Shown: one piece after another, positions 39,604 through 64,000 of the stretch
How the letters are laid out: the number at the start of each line of letters is the position of its first letter
Numbering within the stretch: the first letter of the stretch is position 1
Assembly (NCBI GenBank): GCA_013399875.1
Contig: VXAZ01000447.1
Span: 643,665-707,664 of the forward strand
Direction: 5' to 3'
DNA length: 64,000 nt
Source: Gymnorhina tibicen
Taxonomy: Eukaryota; Chordata; Aves; Passeriformes; Artamidae
The notes under the pieces: model-generated
Told to the model about the DNA's origin: nothing
What the model saw: only the letters and a program-made list of their open reading frames with translations
The model's database searches: none
Program-made: the position numbers and the translations under genes

Positions 39604-42507
39604 TGTATCAAGTTTGTGACTTGGGCAGATTTCTTTTCTGATAACAAAACTGATCAGATAAAGTCAGCATTTCTGTGTCTGTTTGGTGGCTGCCGCTGAT
39701 TGTGGGGATTTAGGCTGTTCTTGCCTTTCAGTCTTAAGCCAGTTTTCTTCCTCACTTACTGGCAGGAAAGTCTGGGATTTTGGGGACTTGAGGCTTTCAA
39801 GTTTTATTTTTAGTTCATATCATACTCTCATTCAAGTGCAAATCAAATCAGTGTCAAATGCTTTATTTCCTGGATAGTAACATAAGAGTTGGGTGAGTTC
39901 AAATAAACTGCAGAAGGTTGGCTGAAGTAGCCACAAGGACAAAGTATGCTGTATGCTTAAAACCAAAGAACCTGATTTTCTACAATAAAAGCTAAAAGGA
40001 CTTCTGATGAAATAGAATTTCTTATCACGTGTGCCACCAGGAAATACTTAACATATTTTTTGTTTACAAGGTGGAAATGGTCTACTTCATAGATTTATTC
40101 TTTTTCTCAGGAGATACTTCACTTTACTGCTGTCATAAAGTGAAAGAATTATGAACTTAGTCTGATACTGCTTAGTGTCAGTACTATAGTAAATAAAATC
40201 ATAATTTCTTCAGTCCCTAGATAATCAACAGTCCAAAATATGATAGCTCTTTAGTTTGGCTTTTTTTTAGTACAAAGCTGGCATTATTAAAAAATCCCAG
40301 CTCAGAAAAATCTCACTGGCAAAAGCATCTATCAGGAGAAAGCTTTTCACCTGAATACTGGAAGTCACATATTATGATAATTCTATCACGCAAGCTGAAT
40401 CTAACTGAACTGGTAATGGCTATGGATTAGGGAAGAACAACCAAGCAGAATGAAGTTGTTCCTATTTTATTTGGAAATACCTAAAACCAACTTGGATAAA
40501 GCAAATCACAAATGAAGGGTGCAACTATGAACAGGTAAAATGCTTTGAAAGCTTCTTGTTGCAGATATGTAAACCTAAAGATGACTGATATCCCTGAGCT
40601 TACCTGCCACAAAATATTAAACACAGAAGGCAGAATTATCACTATTGTGAGAATAAAACAAGGACAAACTGGAATAACTTTCTCCAAGTCATTAAGACCT
40701 TGTCCAGCATCTCATGGTTCTGTTCTTATAGGCCAGTCTTTCCATAGGGCTTTGATGAAACTTAGTCTTTGCCCTCAACGTAGCTGAGTGAAATATTTGA
40801 AAAATCGATGGTAAGAAAATCTCCAGACAAATCACACAGAGGATTTTAGTGGTGCATGCTTAGATTAGACTTGATTTCGTGCTTCTTGTTGTTTCTCATG
40901 CCTCAGTTTATGATAAATTTGCCTTTCTGGTTTAGGACTGAAATCTGTCACCTATCTGCAATTTATTTAGAGTATTTCTTGAAATACAGAAATAACTGCA
41001 AGAGTTTCATTGTACTCTGTTTGCTGGAGCTGGTTTAAACTCTGTACTAAAGTCCCTTCCCTTTACTGGAAAGCATGAAAAGCAAATTAATCTCAGCAGT
41101 TCTGATAAGAGAAGTGTTGCTGATTTAGTAGACAATGTGTTTCTTGTTGCTTTGGAACGAGAATGCAACACTTGCTATTCTCAAATTATGTAAGATAATA
41201 TGCAAATCTCACCTTTTTCTAGTCCGTAACCAGAAGCTTTGAGATGTGCTGAAGATTAAGGCCATAAACCGGAGCTAAAGGGGAGTTGGGGGTGTGGGGA
41301 GGTAGAATAAGAAAACAAACAGCTTCCTCTCTCCTCTGCCTCCCACTCTTATCCCAAAATGTTCCTTATCTCTTGCAGCTCACAAGCTGAGGGAAGGGAA
41401 CAGATGTATTTATGTCACTTAATATAAGAATTATTTTTTTATAAACTCTTTAAGAAAATTTCAGGAAACACATTTTTTCTACTCATCAAACTGGCAACAG
41501 TGACTGTAGAGCTTCTCAGAGCCCAGAATCTCCTCCTCATGAAGCCAGGGAGCTGAGGGCTGTTACATAAAAGGTTGGGAATGGAAAATCCCTGTGCAGG
41601 TCTAATGGTATGAAAAGTGCTCAGCTAGGACAAGTCTTAACTTGCAGTCAAGTCTTAAGGAATTCTTCTCTGATGTGTGGGCTTTTTGTCTTGTATAATC
41701 TTTTTTTTTTCCCCTTTTCCAAATCACCCACCCCCACTTATATGGGCTCCTAGGGAATGAGAAGGGACTATAGCTAAAGGAAAGAACGTGGATTTGCTGG
41801 GCTACTACTGCCTAAGATCTTCCCATGTTAGAGTGCAAGAAAAGTCTCAACCGTCAAACCACCTGTGAATCCCTTGTGTCCTCTGTCTTGTCTCTCATGG
41901 TCTCAGTCTCGGTGGGCAAATGTTTGCCCTGGAGTCATATTTTTTGGAATCGGTCTCCTGGGGAGGGAGCTTACTCTGTTCTAAACAGAGGTAGTGGACA
42001 CACTGGGCATGGGGCAAGGTGAATGCATGCTAACCAGTGTGTCACTAGGCTGTGGAATGCTCCACAGACTGGGTGCTGAGAGGGAAATCCAGGCCTCTGC
42101 TTCCATTTGGTTTCTGGCAGTTTGATGTTTACTTGGTGTCCTTCATGTACTTTGACTTTTACTTGTCCATCGTTGGCATGTGCTGCCCTTCCCTGTCAAC
42201 TCCCTTCCCCAGGAGATCTCATTGTACAGTACCCATTCTTGTTCTCTCTCTTCGTGTTTGGATGTACTGCTCTGTGTAACTCAGTGGGTCTCCCTCTTTC
42301 TGGTTTGTTTTTTTTTCTAGATTCCTGCCGTTTGTTCATCGTTGTGCCTAAAGCATGTCGATGTGGCGTTCAAGTACATCGTCCAAATCCTTGTCTCTTC
42401 AGCTTCTCTGATGCTTGAACTCTCACCTTTGACCTTGTGTTGACCTTTGATGCTGATGTGTATTTTTATTATGTTTGTTTCTTTTCTTTTTTTTTTCTTT
42501 TTTTTTT

Positions 42508-42522
42508 NNNNNNNNNNNNNNN
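42508..42522. other. 15-N assembly gap inside a T tract
   Basis: Runs of T flank the gap on both sides (about 42499-42507 and 42523-42539), so the true sequence is probably a long T homopolymer that was not resolved. Confidence 0.97.
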
Positions 42523-45313
42523 TTTTTTTTTTTTTTTTTGTGCTGCCAAATTGGTTTTGCTAGAAAGACTGCTGAAGGGGAATATTTAAACTTGCATTTG
42601 AATATAAAAGAATTTCTATTTTTCTAGACCTTCGTAAGATAACCACTTGATTTTGTGAATCTGATTCTTTGTAATTTGTCTTCAGAGCAGCCTTGCTAGC
42701 ATACCTTGTGGAGTATTTGTATTTCTGTGAACATACAGCCAATCACTTTCTAGGCTTAGTTTTTTCTGTGTGCTTAGTTTTAAATACACAGTTCGAAGAA
42801 AAAGTCAGTTATATGGTGTGACTCAATCTTTCAGGAGACTTCCTAGTCACATTTTGCTGATCTGGTTTCTGTGCTTGAGGAGACAGCATGTGTTTTTATG
42901 AGTTCAAACTTGTGACTTGAAGTGGCATCAAAAGAAAACACTTGAACTATGTTTTCCTCTGATTGTAGCTACATTTTTGCCCTGGCATTTACTGATTTTT
43001 TTTAATTATTATTATTTTTATTTTTTCCCCTGCTTCCCTGTGTGATTATCAGTCTGCAGTGAAAATTTGATCAAAGCTGATGTTGTATTTTGTTAAGCTC
43101 TGGCATGCTTGGTTTTTTTGTAACTACAATCTCCTCAGCAAAATGTGATGTTTTTGTTTTAATCTTTCAAACTAAGATAGTGCCCAGAAATGTTGTGCAT
43201 GTTTCCTGCTGTTTTCTTCACACCCTCGTATATATCACCTTCACCTCTCTGTTTTCTATAGTTTGTGCAAAAACTGAGCAATTTAATGGGTTTCAAAGGT
43301 ATCCTTTAAATTGGTGGTTTTGGTATGACAAATATCTGATCAGAAGCCACCTGAGGGCATCTACCTGTGCACTTAGACTGTCTGCCTGACAGAGCACCTG
43401 GACCTTGCTCCATCTCCAGTGCTGTCAGAAGCTCTGAGGGTGCTTGGTTACACTGTTCCCCTAGTGGAAGTTTTGGTGAAGGGGATAGCTGGGAGGAGGA
43501 AGGTGGGGGAACTCAGAATATTTCTGTTTCCAAAGTTATCTGAAGCTAGGGCTCATTTCAAACACTGAGCATTTTGTACAAGTCAGGGCACATTTCTGTG
43601 AAGTCCAGCCCCAATCTAATACCATCAGTCAGAGTTTGGTGGCAGGATTCTGGAAGGATCTAGGTTAGCTCATGAAATAAAATGTTTTAAATATCCCAGA
43701 GAAAGCATTTGTAACACTGGTCCTACAACTGCTGGCTCTTTTCCCAAATGACAAGCACAATACAACAGCCTCTGTAGCTGTTACCTGAACAGGGTACCAA
43801 CCCCAGCTCTCTTTTCAAGGGCCTTAGCTGGGGAATCTCTGCGGAGATTTTTTAGTTTTTGTTTAGTTTTTAATTGGGTAATGAGCTGAGCAGTTTTTCT
43901 GGCTTGCAGAATGAACTAGAACAGGTTACTGCTCTCTGGGTAGCAGGCTTCCCCTGCCCTACATACCATCTGCACAGGTAGAAACTGGGAAGTAGCTTCT
44001 AGATGAAGGCACCTGAAGAGTGTGTGCTGTGATGAAGTTTCAGTCAGAAGCAGCAGCAAGCTAGTGTAGGTATCTTAACAGTTGAAATAATGTGAAATGG
44101 AATTCCAGGAGAAGGGTTTTTGCTGAGAAAACAAGTAGAGTTAGATTGGATAGAAATCTTAATTTTGTCCAGTGTTCGGGATAATGTAAAGATGCAAAGA
44201 TTGTTTTCTATCCTACTCCTGAGTTGGTTGAGGATACTGTATTCTCACTAGGTATTGACCAGACTTGTGTAGACAGTCCTTAATCTGCTTACAAAACAGA
44301 GCAGTTTTACATGTACCAGAATATGGTACATGTACCTGGGAGTGAATCGTGAGGCTGAATGAAAAAGGGTAGAGACTCGTTTATTTGGGAGGTAGGGTTG
44401 GGGGCTGGCTGCTGTTAGTCCCACAGTCTGAATGCACAGGGCTGTGCCGGGGGCACTGATACCCTGCGGTGTATGGAGGAACTGCCAGTACGTTTCTGTA
44501 CGTGTGCATTTGGTTCCGTAAGGAACTTTGGGGAAACCTGTGGAAAAATATCTGAAGAAAACCAAAATGCCAAATGTTGGGTGTTTCTTTCCTTTCTTCT
44601 TTCCTTTTCTTTGGTTGTTTTAATTGTTCTGTGGTGGTTTTAATGGATTTGAGACAGTGGAGCAGCAGCTGCCTTTCTGATTTTTGGCTGCTTTTTGTGA
44701 ATAATTTAAAAAGAAAATTTACATTTTGGAGACAAACCTGTGGGCTTTTTTATTGGTACAAACATTGTATTTAACACTAGGGGTTTTGTACAGTTTTTTG
44801 CCTTTTCTACTAGAAAACAATGTAAAGTGATTCACAATGTGACGAGAAAACAAATTGCCACTATGACCAAATGTAGAGTCTGTTCTGCAGTTAACGGGAT
44901 TTAATCAACTCGAAGTCGTGGTTCAGTCGTAGAAATGCTTTTCTTTATCTTGTTTGAGCTGTTCCTTTTTTTCTTGTTTTGATTTGCAAAACAAAATGTC
45001 TCTTTGTGTGAAATTGTGTTGTACTCTGTAGAGAATTACAGATTTTACTTTAATGGTTTAAAAAGCAGAGGAGCGCGTGTTGCTTTTCTGATCTGATCAC
45101 AGAGTTTGTGTAGTGGATTTAAAAACGAAAAGATTTGTTACAAGTTTGGAACAAGCGAGTATGTGTTAAAGGAATTTTCTTCCTTTTGTGTGTGTGTTTT
45201 TTTTTTTCTTTTTGTCCCAAAGGGCAACTTAAAGCTGTTTTAATTGCACAGACACACCGACAACAAGTCATTTTGTATATGCCAAGTGTGGTACCTTCCT
45301 TTGTTTATTTGCT

Positions 45314-45319
45314 ATTAAA
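45314..45319 (+). promoter_or_regulatory. Candidate distal CELF1 poly(A) signal
   Basis: ATTAAA, with GTTTGAGAAGAGTCCTTGTG and GTGTTTTATTTGTGTC immediately after, a classical signal plus GT-rich downstream element. Cleavage would fall near 45335. A GT repeat that could bind CELF1 itself lies about 120 bases upstream at 45185-45200. Confidence 0.6.
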
Positions 45320-45335
45320 CTGTTTGAGAAGAGTC

Positions 45336-48300
45336 CTTGTGTGTTTTATTTGTGTCTTAAACTTGAGGTTCTTTTTGGGTCCAAGTGTGAGAAGATGAAG
45401 AGAGAGATGAGAGAACTATGTTCCAGTTTCTTAGCTGTGAGCCACAAAAATTTTCATGGCCCAATACCACTTGTTCTGGATGTACAATATCGCCTTGGAT
45501 TTTTACTTCTGTGTAGATGAGCTACTTTGAGTAGAAATGGAAAAGGTTTTCTGATTGATATACTTCTGTCTTTTATCACTTGACAGTCAAGTCCCATTTA
45601 GATACAGAAAAGCTGAGGATCTTGGATAATGGAAATACATTCAACACTTGGGAGTGAGGAATAGGCATATCCTGCCTCACAGAACTGGTGCCATGTAGCC
45701 ACTTGCCTGTCCATGCACTTGTGCTTCAGGGTGTTTCAAGGGCTTAATACCTTGGGCATAACAGCAGCCCTCAGCTCTGCAGGAGCAGCACAAGTGCGTG
45801 GTGCTGTGTGGGATTAGAGAGGCACCAGCTGATGCTGCTCTCACGAGCCCCATACTTGCCACCGCCTCCTTCCCCTTCCAGGAACACAGCCAAGCTTGCT
45901 GAATCTGTCCTGGTTCTGCAGCATCAAGGTATTTGCAGCCCCCAGTGCTCCTGGTCCTGGAAGTACCATACAGGGAAACCCCAAATGGATCTGGATTACT
46001 TACTAGTTATAAGCAAGGGCTACGTGCTTTGCTCTTAGAACTAAGATATCTTTACAACTCATTTCAAATTAATAAAAAGTATTTGGCATTGCCAAAGCAT
46101 AATTCATTTAGAAACCTGCCACAAGTTTGACACGAATATTGCCTCTCTCAGAAGGAAAGTACCACAATGGCCATGATTTTGCCACATTTCTGAAAGCTCC
46201 TAAAATTCCATTATATTATTCCTTCCTTCTGCTGTCTTGCATCTTGGAGACTTGCAATCATTTTTAGGGCAGCTATGTTTCTCCTCCATGTCCTTTTCCT
46301 GTGTTATCTGGCACACTCTGTTTCACCCCATCACTTCCTACATGACTGAAAATCTGAGAGCATTTGCAAGCATCAGGATTCAGTGCTGCATTCCTTGCCC
46401 TGAGTGCACCAATTGTGGCGCGAGGCGCTGAGCCACCTGTTACAGACTGTGCTGGGATCCCTGCAGTTAATTTGCAGCTGTTGAGAAGAGGGGCTGGAGG
46501 AATTTCAGTTCAGATACAACTTGAGGCAAAGGATGGAGAGAAACAGTTGAATCAGAAAAGGGGTTTGTTTAGGCAGAATGGAAGATTCCAGCTTGTGCAG
46601 AAAGTTCACTCACCTTGTCTTACGCAATCAAAGCTTTGTCAGCTACATATTACAGAACTGACACTGGATCCCTTTTGGGTTGCTGGCTTTTTTATTTTTT
46701 GAAGGCTTTTCCTTTAATTTAAAAGGCCACCACCAATCAGTACACAATCAAGCTACACCTAAGAGCCAGTGTATTAATCTCTGAAAATAATCAGCATTTT
46801 CACATGAGTTGTTATATATATCAGCATTAGTAGGAAATACACAAAGTTGTAGATGAAATCCTGATGCTGAATGTTTTAGGAGAAACCTTTTTCCTCTCAC
46901 ATCCACCTCCACCTTTCACTACTTGTTTTGACTCCAGTCTTCCTGACTTTACCAGCCATGTTCCGCTCTCTTCATACGGCCAGGAGTCGCCGGGGGCATT
47001 ATGAAGAGCAGTGGGGAAGAGGAGAAGCAGGTCAGTGTGGTCACTCTGAAGAGGTGAGTATGTGATGAGCCACACTGCATGTATAGCTCTGCTGCATGAC
47101 AGGTAAGATTCCCTAATTTGATGTTGCCAAGCACCATTCAGGCTCATTTATTTGCAGTTCCTGAGAAGAAACTGTGGATTGTTTTCTGTAGAAACTGTAC
47201 CTGAATCCTGTATGAATTAGAGCTGTCTTGAGATGGATGCCATTGCTTTTTTTGAAGTAGCACAGGATCTTTTATCCCTCCTTATTTAGGCAGCTGCAGC
47301 TGGGCTCAGAGTGTTATGTTCCGTATCAGAGCATGTTCCTGGTTTTTTGAAAATGACCGGTTTGAACTTGATGGATTTAATCCTTATTTTACTAGGGTGT
47401 TTCTATCTCAACAGGTGAGTTGCGAGTTGATTCCTAAGACACTAAGCACTGTTTCATAGTGCTCAAAAGCAAGGAGGTAAAGTGAGGTTAACAAAATGCA
47501 GGGCAGATCATTTCCTGTTAGATGGGTTTTGTCAGGCTGCAAGGCACCCTCTTTTCACTTTGGCTGTGCTGTGTGGGGAAGGGAGCAGTGCCTTGCTGAA
47601 GTGGTCCAAAAGAATCTCAGGATGAGTTTGAGTTACAGGCAGGTCACTTGTGGAAGGTTAATTTTGCAAAGCAGTCGGATCTTCCAAGAATGATACAATT
47701 TTTGTTTTCCCCATTCTTGAGTCCTGGCTTGATTCTGTTATGTAGCAGGCTCCAGTGGCTGCTTTCCTGGCCTCTAAACTTCTCCAAGTCTAGAAATCTG
47801 AATGGCCTCACCATTATCAATGGTTTCCATAGGGATTGATCTTCTGCATCTTGTTTCCATCCCACCACCTACCTCCAGAGAGACATATAAGAATTACTGC
47901 AAAGAGGAGAGATTTTTTAAAGTTCCAAATCAGACTTTTATGGAATTTCTAAAATGTATCAAGTACCTAGCTAATAATTTTAACAGTGCTGCTGAAGTGA
48001 TTTTTGCGCATTAACCAGCTGTGCCTCACCATTAGTTTTTTTTAGCTTCTGTAGCTTTTTCCATAGTTTCTATGTCCAGAGTTTGAGAGTACACGTAGTC
48101 TATGCTGAAACATCATCTAGTACATCATCTGTCTCTGGAAAACAAAGCTAAGTTAAATAATGTAAATATCATCGTGCATATGAGCTCCCAAAAGAGAATT
48201 GGTCTTATTGTAGCAAAACTCTTCTACAATTTAAAATGCTTTTCTTTTTGAAATATTATTCTGAGGGAATTTTGGATAAAGGTACAGATGTAATCTCTTA

Positions 48301-49923
48301 AGATCATGACTGCTATGATGTAAAGCCTCTGGGCAGACTGTCGCTCCTTATTTTGTGTCCTGCTTTCCTTAAGGATATTACCTCAGGAAGGCTCCCTTGG
48401 GTTTTTGTTGACACAGACCAGGATGGTCTGGTTGGTACTCTTTGAGGTGATTCTGTAGGTATTTACCTTTGCTTGGGGAAGAGCTGCCACCAAATTCACC
48501 TAGAAGCAGGGAGGCAGCTGGAGACATGACTGCTTTTGCACGCGGGTCTGTTAAAACTTGAAATTGCAATTGCTTCTCTTTGCCCAGTAAAAGGATTGCA
48601 AAACTGGTTCTTGGAACTTCTGCATCTGAAAAACATTAGATATCCCTGAAGCATTCTCCACCCCCTCCCCCCAGGTTTGGTGTATCTTCTTAGGAAGGAC
48701 AGAATAAATCTCTAGACTACCAAGGCTGTAGCCATTAAAAATGCAGTACATTTTTACTTTCAGTACATTCAAGTACATTGCAGTACATTCAAGTATGGAA
48801 CTTGACTCCTAGAGGAACCAATCTGATTTTTTCAACTGTGGGAGACATAAAGCTATCTTTTAATGGGGCTAACACTTCTCTCCTGCAACCAAAAAGTGCA
48901 GATATCTGTTGTTCTGTGTCTTTCTTGTTATTCATCATAAAAGATCAGCAAGTTCTGGATGCAGAACTTAAGCAGTGCCTTTGACAACTTCTGTTGGAAA
49001 CTTTTGAAGGACTGCCACAGGCATCTGATGGCAGGGAGCAATGTTCACTCAAGAACAAAGGTTTTCAGAATGGTTGGCTTCTTGTCCCTAAAATTAGGAA
49101 GTCAGACATGTATTTGCAGCAAATCTGTGACAAAGCTGACCTATGTCCACAAAAACAGTTCATGATACCAGCTGAGGTCCTCAAAAGGGAGGCTGAATTT
49201 TGTGCCTAGCAAGGTATGAAGTACATTGTTGCAAGTGTAACACTGCACATGTGTACACACTGAAGTTGCCTTGTTCACACCTGACTTCTTAGGGCATGTA
49301 TTTTTCCTAAAGCTACTATTCCACCTGACTCTGCTCCCTCCCAAGCTAGCCCCCCACCAGAAGTGCTTGTCTAAGGGGATGGCCAGAGAGAGGAAAGAGA
49401 CAGCCAAGGCATCCCAAAGCTGTGACTGCAGCCGATTGTCTGTCCCTGGGGTATTTATAAGCTGCATACTGGCGAGCAGGGGTGGGCAGTTGGCACCATG
49501 ACCTTGGGAGCTGGGAAGCCTGACTAGAATTCCTGGGAGCCACGTGAGCTGGACTGGCAGGAGCAGCTGCAGCCAATGGGGAGGAGACCAGCACTGGCTG
49601 TTCAGATTGAGTTTCACTCCTGTGTCTTGAGATTTTTCTCTTTCTCTCCCTGTTGTGCTTTTCCTCTTTGTTTACGGGACTGAACAGACGAATGCACTGA
49701 TGGAGCCTTAGCAAGCCAGATGTTTGCCTAGTGGATTTGGGATTCTGCCTTCAGTGCTGAGCACATTTCTTGCCATTGCCTACCACAGCTCCAGCCCCCT
49801 GACATGGCTGGGCTTTTACGGCTCCAGGCCTTCTGAGCACACAACCTGCCCTCCTCCAGTGGGGCATTTTATGTTGTGTTCTCTTATAAGCATGTTCTTT
49901 TTGCTATCCTTAGAGGTTAGTGT
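45336..49923. other. Intergenic region between CELF1 and RAPSN
   Basis: No recognised protein, RNA gene or clear transposon. A 20-base imperfect tandem duplication lies at 48761-48796. The last 400 bases before RAPSN contain CACGTG and CAGCTG E-boxes and a CCAAT box. Short open frames on both strands look unlike known proteins and have no splice or codon pattern to support them. Confidence 0.7.
49541..49577 (+). promoter_or_regulatory. Possible RAPSN upstream E-box / CCAAT cluster
   Basis: Within 37 bases are CACGTG (49541-49546), the muscle-type E-box CAGCTG (49564-49569) and CCAAT (49573-49577), about 400 bases before the RAPSN start codon. RAPSN is known to depend on promoter E-boxes bound by myogenic factors. 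A TATA-like TTATAAG nearer the gene (49884-49890) could set a start site near 49915. Which of these works is a guess from sequence. Confidence 0.3.
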
Positions 49924-49947
49924 ATGAGGCTTTTTAATCCATGGGAG

Positions 49948-59325
<9,378 letters not shown>

Positions 59326-59415
59326 CCGCCCGCGGGGCTCGGCTGGGGACTCACAGAGCCGCTCCCGGGCCCCCTCGGGCTGTGCCCGACGGGGGCCTCC
59401 TCGGCCTCGCCCCGG

Positions 59416-59443
59416 CCTAATCTAACCTAACCTAACCTAACCT
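59416..59443. repeat. CCTAA pentamer repeat at gap edge
   Basis: About five and a half CCTAA units (the second is TCTAA) run straight into the N gap. The other edge of the gap is not repeat-like, so the array length is unknown. CCTAA/TTAGG is the arthropod telomere unit, not the vertebrate CCCTAA. Confidence 0.9.
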
Positions 59444-59572
59444 NNNNNNNNNNNNNNNNNNNNNNNNNNNNNNNNNNNNNNNNNNNNNNNNNNNNNNNNN
59501 NNNNNNNNNNNNNNNNNNNNNNNNNNNNNNNNNNNNNNNNNNNNNNNNNNNNNNNNNNNNNNNNNNNNNNNN
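59444..59572. other. 129-N assembly gap between RAPSN and PSMC3
   Basis: The unresolved sequence is flanked by a pentamer repeat on the left and very GC-rich promoter sequence on the right, both hard to sequence. It probably contains the RAPSN poly(A) site. Confidence 0.97.
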
Positions 59573-59714
59573 GAAAGGAGGGTGCGCGGAACCCTCGGGC
59601 CGCCCGTCCCGCCCGTCCCGCTGCCCCCCGCCCTGCGCCGCCGGGAATCCGCAGCGCGGAATCTGCCGCCCCGAACCCGCCGCGCGGTGCGCGCGCCCGC
59701 TGGCCGTCGGAAAG

Positions 59715-63999
<4,285 letters not shown>

Positions 64000-64000
64000 A

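Larger units (their letters stand above)
36588..45335 (+). other. CELF1: Candidate CELF1 3' UTR, up to about 8.7 kb
   Basis: After the stop there is no further CELF1 coding exon and no new gene until RAPSN, and CELF1 mRNAs are known to have long 3' UTRs. The stretch is AT-rich, with a (TA)10 tract at 38703-38722, T-rich and GT-rich runs near 42460-42540 and 45185-45200, a perfect 10-bp hairpin at 44308-44334, and AATAAA or ATTAAA signals at 39598 and 45314. A 15-N gap lies at 42508-42522. The far end is inferred from the last good poly(A) signal; I cannot exclude splicing within the UTR or earlier ends. Confidence 0.6.

Noticed and set aside
46364..46702. 112-codon frame between CELF1 and RAPSN
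   Set aside because: No recognised domain and no evidence of exon boundaries.
49141..49617. 158-codon minus-strand frame upstream of RAPSN
   Set aside because: No similarity to a known family and no matching splice or promoter context; best read as chance in fairly GC-rich sequence.

Overview
This is vertebrate nuclear DNA, almost certainly from a bird and probably from a songbird or close relative. Several intron-rich genes share one strand, all splice sites placed are GT-AG, and CR1 LINE fragments are scattered on both strands. One intron carries a short retroposon with a tRNA-Ile-like head and a CR1-like tail, a type known from zebra finch (TguSINE1). Gene order CELF1 - RAPSN - PSMC3, all in one orientation, matches the order I recall for human 11p11.2.

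Layout, left to right on the + strand. Positions 1-14688 contain no recognised coding exon. They are probably the 5' intron/UTR region of CELF1 and hold a 2.4-kb antisense CR1 (1930-4368) and a short sense CR1 tail (8855-9128). CELF1 coding sequence runs from 14689 to 36587 in 13 exons that join in frame to 515 codons plus stop. It encodes an RNA-binding regulator of splicing, translation and mRNA decay with three RRM domains. A long candidate 3' UTR follows (36588 to about 45335), with two plausible poly(A) signals and a 15-N gap in a T tract. Positions about 45336-49923 are intergenic, with no recognised gene.

RAPSN (49948-59325) has 8 exons that join to exactly 412 codons plus stop. It encodes rapsyn, the myristoylated TPR/RING-H2 scaffold that clusters acetylcholine receptors at the neuromuscular junction. 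Only about 390 bases after its stop, across a 129-N gap that begins inside a CCTAA pentamer repeat, PSMC3 starts at 59715 in a CpG-rich promoter. PSMC3 encodes proteasome ATPase subunit Rpt5. The first five coding exons (134 codons) are inside the window and the gene continues past the right edge.

The three genes do not form a pathway; their adjacency is conserved synteny. I found no novel biological system. Points worth a second look are a CR1 insertion only a few bases from the CELF1 exon 12 splice donor, the tRNA-Ile SINE in the same intron, two tandem splice acceptors in CELF1 (one giving the optional LYLQ segment), overlapping alternative hairpins in CELF1 intron 9, an upstream in-frame ATG that would mask the rapsyn myristoylation site, and the insect-telomere-like CCTAA repeat at the RAPSN/PSMC3 boundary.
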